A stretch of 64,000 nucleotides of DNA from Monocercomonoides exilis (taxonomy: Eukaryota > Preaxostyla > Oxymonadida > Polymastigidae). Each line of letters begins with the position of its first letter. The stretch's first letter is position 1. The notes under the pieces were generated by a model, which made no database searches, was not told where the DNA came from, and saw only the letters and a list, made by a program, of their open reading frames with translations. The stretch is from positions 815,501-879,500 of the forward strand of contig LSRY02000009.1 of the NCBI GenBank assembly GCA_001643675.2, in the 5' to 3' direction. A program made the position numbers and the translations under genes. Of this stretch, positions 21,408 to 32,400 are shown piece by piece.

Positions 21408-22946
21408 TCAAATATTCACAAAATAATCTGAAATATTCGATAATATGTCATGATAATGTTTTCTGTTAAAAAAACCTATCACTTCAGAGAAGCTTGTGAC
21501 GATGTCTTCGTATCCTTCTTCTTCCATCTTACCAAATATCTCGATTTTCATCAACTTTCTTTTAGCTTCTTCCTTTTCATCACCCTTCTTCCTTTTCAAT
21601 CGGCATGAAATCAAATCGAAAAATACAAACAAATCCCAAACTCTTCCATCTTTCAACGTTGATTGAATAATTTCCTCCATAAAAGCATCAACTGCTCCGC
21701 CATTCAGTAAGTCTTTCACACCCCTTTTGTCCTCTGTAAGTATCAATAAATGAATGCACTGATCGTTGATTTCTCCGTAATTATCTTTTGCTGCTCGAAA
21801 AACCTGAACAATGCTGCTGACAAGTTCGGCAAACCCTTCATTCCACACTTGGCACAAACTGAAGTAAAATTCCAATATTTGCAGCCAACCCAATATTATG
21901 CCCATCTCTTTCTTTTCTTTTCCTCCTCCTCCTTCTTCCTTTGCCTTCCAATCAATGCATTTCGAAAGCTCATCCAATTCACTTCTTGCCTTTCTCACGA
22001 AACCCAGCTCTTTCACAAAAACTTCTTCCAGGTATCTGTCGTTGAGTAATCTGTCAATTAAAAACTTCCATGCCGACTGATACGCAAGTCGCGTCAAATT
22101 GTGATGTTCCTGGTGATAATGGATTATTTCTGTCATTTCGTTCAAATACAGTTTTTTTCTATTTTCTATTTAAAAAAAATTACAAAAAGAAAGCGAAAAA
22201 ACTCACACATGATATCCGAAGCAATTCGAGGCAAGCAAAGCCATTTCCACTTCCTTTTGAACTTTCTCGTTTTCCTCTTTGTTCAAAGCAACTTTCAGAA
22301 TGCATGATGCACAGATCGAAAGAAATTCGAGTGAAACCCTACCATTAAGCAAAAGATAGCATTCGCAAAGGTCATCCAGCAGTCTTTCATCCCTTTCCTC
22401 CTTTTTCTTGTATTCTTCAACAATCATCTTTTCGAATCTTTTCGCACAAAGATGAACCCATGAACCACGTGGAATGTTTTCCTTCCAGTATTTTGCGGAT
22501 TCCAATCTTCTTTCGTAACCCCAAAAAATATCTAAAATTTCGTTTTTTTCATATTTATCAATTTTTCCATCAATTTGAAGACTTTTTCAGTGACGGTGCA
22601 TTCTAACTCTTTTTCTTCTTCCATCGTATCCATATATTTATGCAATTCAATGAGCATCAGCTTTTGAATGCCTGCTTTGTAATCATTCAATTCATGAAGC
22701 ATTTCTGATACACAAAAAATAGAACGAAAAACGTGTGCAAAATGCGATCATTTCTTTGCAAGCATTATAAATAGACACACGTGTAAATTTTTCTTTGAAA
22801 CTGTAACTCTGAGTTTCATCAGATTCAACACGAATTTTCTGATTAACAAAAAAAAAAGAGAATAAAAATAGCAATTAAAAAGCAAGTGTTTATTGGCTTT
22901 ATTTCAAAATAGCAAAGGAAATCGCAGAAACTTGCCTCAAAATCAT
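21408..22946 (-). pseudogene. Unknown helical family, copy D, with a single-base frameshift
   Basis: Minus-strand exons matching the family: exon 3 at 22158-21408, exon 2 at 22704-22207, and an N-terminal exon from about 22838 to 22781 ending K-E-K-F-T. Introns are 48 nt (GTGAGT...AATAG) and 76 nt (GTGTGTC...TATCAG). The N-terminal exon has no ATG. An upstream mini-exon at 22946-22932 (M-I-L-R-Q) joined by a 93-nt intron would supply one, but this is speculative. In exon 2 the frame breaks at a run of five T on the + strand (22562-22566). With one more T the protein would read through M-E-K-I-D-K-Y-E-K-N-E-I-L-D; as given, it hits TAG 17 codons later. The rest is well kept (E-R-R-L-E-S-A, DLCECY, L-Y-L-N-E-M, NLTRLAYQS, KDNYG, GYED). 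It is either a very young pseudogene or a homopolymer base-calling error. Confidence 0.75.
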
Positions 22947-23766
22947 TCTTATTTTGAAATCAAATGGGACGAAATTTTTTGTTTTATGAATTTTGTCCAC
23001 ACAGTTCTTTCAAAGATTTTTCTTGATTTTTTATATTTCCATATTCAATATATCGCTATAATGTGCGAATTATAACTATTCGATAGCAGAAAAAGTTTGG
23101 AACAAATCATTGAATTTTTCATAAATTCAAAAATTCTGTCCCAAATCTTTGAGATTTTTCGTTAACAAAAATAATATGGGATGAAAAAATTTTAAAAATA
23201 GAAATATAACTCTATCAAGTATCGAAAGTGTTTGAACAGCACAATAGAAATGCGAAATGACAATTGTGGAATTGTTATCCGATATTTGCAACTGCATTTG
23301 TTCAAATCATGGAAACGAAAAACTCTGTTTATTAAAAAACAATTGTTAAAAATGAAACATACATATCCGAATGAATGTGAATTTTCATTTTGTATCAAGA
23401 AAATTAATTAACCAATAAAAAAAGAAAGAAAAATTGTCAAAATAATACCAGAAACAAACTCGAGTTTTTTAATAAAAAATTGTTATAAATTAACATTTCT
23501 CACACATATAAACAAAGTCCAAAATTCTTAATAAAAAAGACTTCACAAAAACGAAAATATAATTTTAATCACTCCAATAATTACAGATTTACAAAAATAT
23601 AAAAAATAAATCAATAATAATAAGCTAATTTATATCATAAATAAAATGAATAATAATAAATATTTTCGTTTTAAAAACATGCAAAAATATACAGAAACAT
23701 ACAAAAACATACAAAAAAAATAAAAAAATTAAAAGTACATTTTTCAGCACTATTGAAGAATCAAAT
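22947..23766. other. AT-rich gene-free stretch
   Basis: Strongly AT-rich sequence with A-runs and short AAAAT tracts. No gene or repeat family recognised. Confidence 0.5.
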
Positions 23767-25608
23767 TCACTCCTCTTGAAAAGGCTCTTGTGAATCTGAA
23801 GGAATATCAATCTGTTTTGTGGTTGTTCCGTAATCAGAAACATAGCCTGAGATATTTGCATTCTCCTCTTTTCTCCTCATCCCCCTCTGAAAGTCTGAAT
23901 TTATCGAAGTTAAAAGACTCTTCCTTTCTTCGCATTCAGTTAGCAGCATATTCTTCCTCCATCGTCTTCGCATAAAAAACAATGCCACTGCAAACCCAAC
24001 ACCAACAACTACAGTAGAAACAGCAATAATAATTATTATCATTGTATCCTCAACCACACCAGAATTATTTCCTTCGCTCACACACAATGGAACTGTTGTC
24101 AAATCTTTGTTGAATGCATTTTTAGTTGAAAACTTCAGCACAACATACACATCTGATCCATCAGCACGCTCCATGGCATCAAAAGGAAATATCGCACAAA
24201 CTGCATTCTCATTGCTGCAGTTCAATTTATCTGCCACTGCAATCTCTGCAAATTCGTCTGTGAATTTTCCGGCATTAGTCTGGTTTGCGAGCAGCACCAT
24301 CAAAAGATTGCAATTCAGAAGACATTTTCCTGTCAGAGTCACTTCATATCCCTCTCTGCTCTTCACCTTTGACACATTCACAGGCTGAGGTGTAAACAAA
24401 CTCGACATCATATTAGAGGGGAAACCAACAAGCGAGCAGCTGTTGTTTTCAATCCAGAAATTCTTTGGTAATTCTTCTCCAATTTCTTCAAAGATTCTGC
24501 TTTTTCCTCTTTTGTCACCATGCTCTGAATAAGTTGTATACCTATCGCCTTTTATAAGCTCAATAGAACCTTTATCATCATTTTCCTGTGCTGTGTCGCT
24601 TTTGCAGATGATATTGTGTGCAACACTCGGAAACTCAGTCAATTCCACTGAATTCCCTTTTATTGACCTAACATCAAAAGACAAATAGCTGTTTTCAGAG
24701 TTAATCGCACCAACTAGCTTAGTTCTGAATGTAGTATTTTGCACAAAAGCAGAACAACTAAAAATACTCACAAAGGAACTTGCCCAAGTGCAGATAGTAT
24801 TTGCTTCATTTTTCTGCACATTGTCTACTAAAGAAAGTGCCTTTTCAAATAAAAAGCAGCAGTTTTGAATGAGAACAATGCCAAATCCGTTTATTGACAA
24901 AAAGAATCCATTTCCGGGCTCCTTTGAACATTGGGAAATGCTTGTGTCAATCAACTGGAGGGAAACACTCAGAGAAAAATGAGAATGAAAATGTGAATAA
25001 GGAATCTGCTAATGAAGTGAAAACCGTTGTCGATATTAAACAGATGAAAATGATGATGATGACACAGTAACTAGAACAGAAGGATTCAAAACAGGAGAAT
25101 CACTTTTCATGGACACAAACGAATTTACTTCCATCGAATCTATCCGCGATAAAACCGAGATGTTCTTGAGCTGTAAAAGGCTTCCTGTTTTGGCAATTGA
25201 GCAGCCTAATTGTTGTTTTCTTGAAAAAACAATGCAACTAATAACAGAAACATTCGAAAAGCCATCTTGCCAAATCGTGGAATCCCTGTAGCTGGAAATA
25301 ATGCATTCTCTTTCGATAAATATAGACGAGTTTGTAATTCTCATTTTCGTTAGCAAACAGCTCATTTCGTTGATTTCATGTCTATTCAAACCTGTAAAAT
25401 ATTTTCCCAAAATTTTCGTGTTGTCCCTTATGAGTCGTGCATTAATTAATCTATTCTTCAGTGTGTTATCGAAATATAATGATGAGTTCTGCTTCAGATC
25501 CTCAAAAGCGCATTTTGAATCTTTTTTAAAAACAATCGATTCATAGTTGGATTCAGAGTAAATAAAACGACCAACAGTATTTAAAATGATGATACACTTT
25601 TTGAGCAA
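23767..25608 (-). CDS. Membrane-anchored surface protein, 5'-incomplete (2 exons, at least 584 aa)
   Basis: Exon 1 at about 25608-25042 joins exon 2 at 24954-23767 through an 87-nt phase-0 intron (GTTTAAT...CTCCAG). The joined frame is an extracellular-type protein rich in Ser, Asn and Cys with many N-x-S/T sites, in the strand-rich style of the window's other surface proteins. A segment I-I-I-I-I-A-V-S-T-V-V-V-G-V near residue 497-522 of the partial protein is the single transmembrane helix. It is followed by a stop-transfer R-R-R-W-R-K and a short cytoplasmic tail of about 75 residues ending in acidic residues. No ATG opens exon 1: the frame begins just after a TGA with N-V-T-F-N-L-L, so the true 5' end is missing, lies in another exon upstream, or has been lost. 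No signal peptide is visible. Confidence 0.65.
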
Positions 25609-26339
25609 ATTAAACGTAACATTTCAAAAGCATTTAAAGGCTATAAATAATCAACAAAAAAACAACAAATTTCAAATTTAAAATATGGGCATATCACAAA
25701 TTTTTTTAAAGAGTGCTTGTTTAATGAGAGCAGTATCACATAAACATTAATATATTTGATGATATTGAATATGACAAGTTTTTTATCATTGATGTTTCAT
25801 TATTTAATAATGCAAAAACAGTTTTTGTTTAGAAATGCATTTTTTTTTTCTTCTTTCATTTTTTATTTGAGTTGCAATTTTCACTTAAATAACTTTCCGA
25901 ATATGAGTGTCTTTTCAATTTATTTTCTTTGATTATTTAAAGATGGAAATCGTCTTAATCGTTTCGAAAAAATAACTTTTTAAAAAAATTCAAAACTTTT
26001 ATCAAATAAAAAAGCTCTTATTTATTCATAAACTTTCATGAAAATAAATTGCGTTGAAGTGAACAAATATCAATAATATATCCCAACAAAATACAAATTA
26101 TTACTCTAATTAGAGAAAAGAAATAAAGGAGAACAAAATATAATCTAAAATGTCCAAACACAATTAGAAAATGGATAAATAAATAAAAAATTAAGCCGGA
26201 AAAAAATAAAAAATAAAAAAATATATAAAAATAAATAAAACTTCTGAAAAGAATTCGAAAGCATCGTCAATAAACATTCAATGCATTATCTTTAGGCATA
26301 ACGAATAGTGAAAAAATATTAAAAATTACCAATAAAAAT
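25609..26339. other. AT-rich gene-free stretch
   Basis: Very AT-rich, with short AAATAAATAAA tracts near 26160-26250. No gene is visible, and no 5' exon for the neighbouring surface-protein gene was identified with confidence. Confidence 0.45.
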
Positions 26340-27589
26340 TTAATATTTCCTCTTCAACTCCGAAACTTTCTTTTCTCTTGTTTTTTGCTTGCTTTCTTTC
26401 TTTCTTTCTTCTTCCTCCTCCTCGTCATCATCTTCAAAGCCATCACCTTCAAAATTCCATTTCTTTCTCCTTCAATTCTTAAACCTTTCTCCCTCAATCT
26501 CTTCTTCCCAATCAAATTCTTTGAACACATCCTGCTCAACTTCTTCTTCTTCTCCTCCTCCTCCTTCTCCTTCTTCTTCATTCCTCTCCTTCTTCCTCTG
26601 ATGCGACTTATTCTTCCTTTTGCCCTGCTTCTCCTTGTTTCTCTTCTCCTTTCTGCCTCTTTTGTGCCTATTTCTCTCAAATAACTCCTCCTCCTTCTCT
26701 TCAAATGAACCTTCACTCATTTTCTCTCTCTCCCTCTTTCCCTCTCTCTGCTGATGTCTGTGCTTCTTCTTACTATTTAGTTTATATTCTTCTTCTTCCT
26801 CTCCCTCTTCTCCTTCTTCCTCTTCTCCTTCTCCTTCCTCTTCTTCGCTTTCCATGTCCTTCTTCGTCTTCGTCTTCGTCTTCGCCTTCTTTTTCTCTTT
26901 TGATTTCTTTGACTTTTCTTTTCCCTTTCCCTTTCCCTTTTTCTTCTCCTTCTCCTTCTTTTTCTTCTTCATTTTCCTCTCTCTCTTTGAGTCACTTTCA
27001 TCTGCATGTGAAAGAGTGTTAGAAGATGTTGCATCTTCATCCATATTCATCACGTCAAACACATTTATATCCATCATCATCTTCATCTTCCCTGTTGCTA
27101 TTTCTCCTTCTTCTTCTCTTCCTTCTCTTCCTCTTCCTCCTTCTCCTTCTCCTTCATCATCATCATAATAATCGTCAAACGCACTTTCTTTTCCTCCAAT
27201 CTCAGATTTCGCCCTGTTTGCTGCCATATCGTCACTTGTCACGCTGTTTCGTGAGTAATCTGACGGAGCTTCTGCCATCATCTGAAATGAATTAGAACTA
27301 TTTGTAATATTTGATGCATTTAATCCATTTATTCCATTGTATGCATTCATTGAATTCATCTTATTCATTGCATTCGTTGCATTCATTGAATTTGGCACAT
27401 TCTCCATTCTTCTTATACTCTCTGGCATTTCTGCCTCTCCGTATTCTGTTTGGAATTGATCTCCTCCGCTTCCTTCTATTTTATCTATATCTTCACAATT
27501 CTATGCAACTCAAACACCGAACTGTTATGCATTAACTTCAAGAGAAAACAATAGAGAAATATCAAAAAGAACTCCTTCTTTCCAAGCAT
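26340..27589 (-). CDS. Asn/Met-rich and Lys/Glu low-complexity protein (core frame 27428-26472, 318 aa)
   Basis: The secure part is 27428-26472: an Asn/Met/Ala-rich N-terminus (residues 1-50), a Gly/Glu/Asp segment, then alternating Lys-rich (K-E-K-K-K-G-K-G) and Glu-rich blocks to the end, all minus-strand. The mix of basic and acidic blocks suggests a disordered nuclear or nucleolar protein; no domain was recognised. At the 3' end the frame is stopped by TGA at 26474-26472, yet continues coherently to a TAA at 26342 (D-D-D-E-E-E..., K-V-S-E-L-K-R-K-Y). At the 5' end the frame is open upstream to an AT-AG boundary at 27501, and can be joined to a hydrophobic leader from an ATG at 27589. Both joins would need introns of only 15 nt (26470-26484) and 17 nt (27501-27517). 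I therefore give the outer limits as the annotated span and regard only the core as well supported. Confidence 0.55.
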
Positions 27590-29460
27590 CGCAAAAAGAG
27601 CAGATAAAATTTACCAAAAAAACTTAAAAAATTATAAATTATGAAAATATACCGAAGGACAAACAATGATTTTCTTGTTTTGCTACTGTTGAGACTGGAA
27701 ACTTCAGAATCAAATTCAGTCTTCAAATGGAGGAGAAGGAAAGAAAAAGCACGAATAAAACAGAGTGAAATACGTTAAACAATAATAAGTATTTCTTACA
27801 ATTGTATTAAATTGCTTAAAGAAGTTTTTGATAAGAATATAAAAACATAATTATTAATCGTGAAACCAATGCAAATATTAATTATTCTGTTGATCTTCAA
27901 TTGTGAAATATCCTCATTTTCAGGATATACAAGGAATAAATAAATTATAGAAGGAAAACATCATGAAAAAGAGAATATAAAAAATTTCTTTTTTCAAAAT
28001 ACACATCAAGATCATTAAGATCATTTGAAAAAAGATATTTTTAATTCTATTTAAGAATTTATAACGAATTTGAACGTATATTATAAGCATGTGCAACATT
28101 AAGGAGAAAGAAAATACTCGCGGCAATCGACAATATTTGTATATAAAAAGATATATCAAATCTAATTCATGAAAATTATTTGAAATATGGAACACAGATT
28201 TGTATAATACTTGAAATCAATCATTCATATTGTTTTTCCATTTTCATCCACAGAATAAATACAAGTCATTTCTGTTTGATTCATATGACAAGTTTTTGAT
28301 TTTCACAAGAAAATTCATCTCATTTTCACTCATTTCATCGATTAACTAAATATTGCACAATTTTTCATAACAATAAAGAATTTGGTCATTTTTAAATTCC
28401 ATTTTTCATTAAAAATATTTCACTTTTTATCTTCTTTTCGTTGAAAATTCTGAAATAAAAAAGACATTCATGATAATTTTTAATTGCAATAAAGCCTGGA
28501 TGATTAATTGGTTTCAAATTTGATGAGCAACAATAAATAAATTCTGGTCTGATTTTCAAAAAGAACAGGCATGTTCAAAACTGTGGCCCAAAAAAAAAAA
28601 AAGAAAATTTGACTTTAAGTTTGTTAATTATTCTGTTAATTAAACAATGAATGAAATGTCATTCTCGAAATGAAACTTTAGAATAATATGATAGCATTAA
28701 AAACAACAAATTGTTTTCAGGGTTGGGCATGAAGCGATGAAAGAGAACGAGAACAATGAAACATGATCCGATGAGGCATCTCAAATCAAAACAAGAAAAG
28801 GACAAAGAAAAGAAAGAAAGTCAAAAAGAAATAAATGAAAAAAGAACCCCAAAAATATAATTTAGCAACATCATTCAATCAGATTAATAAAACAAATAGC
28901 ACGAAATCCACATTTAACAAATGAGAACAATTCAATTTCAAGAAAATGACACTGGGCAATTAAATAAAAGCACATTCACTTGCATAACTTCTGCTGAGAA
29001 ATGAGCTGCACTGAAGGAGCATTCATAGCAACAATATAAAAAAAGAAGGATAAAAAAAATGAAAAAAACAAACATAGCACAAAGAATCATGAATATGGGC
29101 TCCAATTCAAAAAAAGAAATTCAATGAAGCATATGAAGACACAAGAAAATGGAAAAGGTGGATGGATAAGGGATAACAAACACAAAACACACAGACAATT
29201 CTTCGAAAGAAAAGAAAAGCTCTCCTCTCCTTGTTGATATATCCCTAAAAAATGAGTGTGTGCATAAATTCATGTAATCTCCCAAACTCAACAGAAGAAG
29301 CTGGAAAAAAAAAAAAATACAATGCAAAGAAAAAGAAGAGAATGAAGAAAATGAGGAAGAAGAACTTCAGGCATCTCAAATGCTGCAGGATAAATACAAA
29401 GCAATTAATAATAAAATGTCTGCCTATATTTCCTAACTCTTTCTCAAAACATCAAAACTT
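27590..29460. other. Nearly two kb of AT-rich gene-free sequence
   Basis: No supportable gene, hairpin or repeat family. Short frames at 27920 (-) and 29121 (-) have no distinguishing features. Confidence 0.5.
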
Positions 29461-32400
29461 CTAATTTCCCTTCTTTCTTTGTTCCTTCTCTGAAACCTTA
29501 CCTTCTTCATCATCTTCTCCCAAATCCTCCAATTCAAACTTATGATCGTCTTTCTTCTTTGTTGTTGATGCGTTTTCCTTCTGACTCTGTTTCAGTGTCA
29601 ATTCTCTTTTTTGCCTCTTCCTCGCCTTTTCCGCCTGCTTCCACCGATACATGCGCATCCACTCACTCACTCTCTTCCTTCGAACTCCAAATACAGCTGA
29701 CAGAACAGCCTTCGTGTCCTCATCAAATCTCTCACGTTTCCTCCTTTTCTCTTCATCCACTTTCCTTTCTTCTTCATTTTCTTTACGTGAAGAAGAAGAA
29801 GAAGAAGAAGAAGTATTTTTCTTCAAAAATTGAAGATGCATTTCACTCTGCATATCAAATTCAGGCACCTCCTTTCTCTCTTCCTCTTCTTCCTGTTCAT
29901 TCTCCCTCTCTTCTCCTTCTTCCTTCTCTTCACAGAGCACCTTCATCATCTCCACTAATGCTGGCTTAAGTTTCCCTTTCTCTGCTCCTTTCTCTCCACA
30001 AACACTCTGAAGAGCCACAATCGGTGGCATCAGCAGAAACGGCACCATCTCCCCAACTTCTCCTTCACACTGTTCGAAAGGAGATTGTTGAGAAAGCAGA
30101 TCAATCCATGGGGAATCCTTCATCTCCTTTGTTATTTCTTCCTTTGAGTGCTCATATAACAAAGTTGAGGGAAATGTTGTTGCAGAAGAAGGTGATGTTG
30201 AGGATGACGATGAAAGATGAGATGATGAAAGATGCGGCAGAAAAGTTCCATTATCGAGAGATAAAGCACTTGAAGAAATAGAAGTGCTTGTGGAGTCTTG
30301 TCTTTGAGTCATTTGTGTGTCTGACATATTTGAATAAGAAGTTGATTGATTCTCCTTCTCCATTCTGCGCCTAGCCATCTCTATCATTTCTTCATTCCCA
30401 AAGAATTTCAGTATTCGCCATGCTTCCATCGGAACCTTCACAACAGGCGGGAATCTCAGCTCTTCCCATTGAATCAAAGCACAAATTGTTGATTGAGCAT
30501 CAGATTGCTCTTGCTGTTCAAGTTTCTGTTCATTTTGGATTTCATCATCATCTTCTTCCTCTTCTTCTTCTTCTTCCTCTTCTTCCTCTTCTTCCTCTTC
30601 TTCCTCCTCGCTTGCTCCAATTCTCGTTTCCTCCTTTCTCTTTCTGTTCCACTTCTCCAAAACAATCTCTTCTCCTCTTTCTGCATCTCCCTCCATCTCT
30701 TTCCTCCACCATCTCACCCAGCTCCCTTCCCCTTCCTTTTCCTGCATTCTCTCCAACTTCCCAATCTTCCCAGTAAGCCAATGCAACCTCTTTAGCATTC
30801 TCCCTTTCTCTTCGCACTCCTTCCTCTTCTCACATTCCTCCATCAACCTCTCAAATTCCCTCAAAACTCCCCTTCTGCTGTGTCCGCTATCATCTTGTTT
30901 TTCTTCCTCCTCTTCCCCCTCTTCTTCCTCTTCCTCTTCCTCTTCCTCTTCCTCTTCCTCATCTTCCTCATTCTCATCCCCCACAAACAGATCATCTCCT
31001 TCCACTCTCTTTATCCTCTCCAGCACTCCTGACTCTTCCCATAACATTCCACACACACGCATCAGCTCCCACGCCCCAGCCTCGCCCAGCGCTCCCACCG
31101 CCTCTGAGAACGGAATCACTCGTATCCCTTTCATTTTCCCTTCAACTTTCCCTCCTCCTCCTCCTCCTTCTCTTTCCATCTCTTCCATTTCAGGCAGATA
31201 CACAAACAGCCTCCAGAACAGCGTGTGTAGCTTAACAATATCACTCGGAATGCTCTTCAATGGCATTACCCGAACTTCACTCAAATCTTTGCTGTTTCCG
31301 TTCACTCTGCTTGGCATTGTCCCCATGTCCACTCCAAACACAAGCTGATGCATTTCAAATGGCAAACAGGCAGTCTTCACAGAAAGTGCTGTCTTTCTCT
31401 TTTCGCCCTCTGAGCTGTTTGTGTGTGTGCCCCTCTCCCCATATGCCTCCACATCCATCCACTTCTTCACACACTCCAGTGCCATTCGGGTGCTCTGCAC
31501 CAAAAGTGGATGCAGTCGCTCTCCTCTGAAACACACCCCCCGCACAGCCATCTCATCCCATCTGCTCTTCTCTTCAGCTCCCTTCGCCTTCTCTCTTTCT
31601 CTTCCGCCTTCTGCTGCCATCCCCTGCATTGCACACGCAAACTCTGCCACCAGCATTTGGAACACCTCCGATGCAAATCCATCTGCACAAATGGAACTTT
31701 CATTACCAGTTCTCATTTCGTCTTCTTCTTCTTCTTTATCTTCTTCTTCTTCTTCTTCTTCTATAACTTCTCCTCTCTTCTCAGCAGTTTCATTCAAAAC
31801 AGAGCTTCCCCCCAAACAGAAGTATCCATCTGCTTTTCTTTGCCCTCTCATTTCTGTTCCTCCTCCTCCTTCTTCTTCTTCTTCTTCTTCCTTTACCCCT
31901 TCCTCTTCATTGAGGCAATATTCTGGTACTACACTGGCACAAACTTCTTCCTCTCCCAAAATATCTCCCAAATCAGCTGATTCCATTAGAAGAGTCTTGT
32001 CTTCCTGTTCTTCTTCTTCTTCTTCAAAATGACAATGTGATTGTCTTATCTCTTCTATTTCTTCTTCTTCTTCTTTTGTATCTTCTTTTGTGTCTGTAGC
32101 TCTTCTGTCTGGTTCTTTCCATCTTCTCCCGTCAAAACAGCAGAATGTCCCAATCTCTTCTTCCTCCCCCTTTTCGCTCTCAATTCTGCTCAAATCTTCT
32201 TCTGCCAGAAAAACACGCCTCCTCATTCCCTTCTTTCCTCTCTCTCTTCTCTCTCTTCTCTCTTTCCCCTTCCTTCCCCGCACTTCCCCTTTATCCACAT
32301 GCCTCCTCTCCTCCATCGTAGCCTTCAGCAGCACCGCCATCCCCTTCGTCCTCTTCTTCATCTTCTCTTCATGTCTCTCAAAAGCCTTCTTCGCCTTCTC

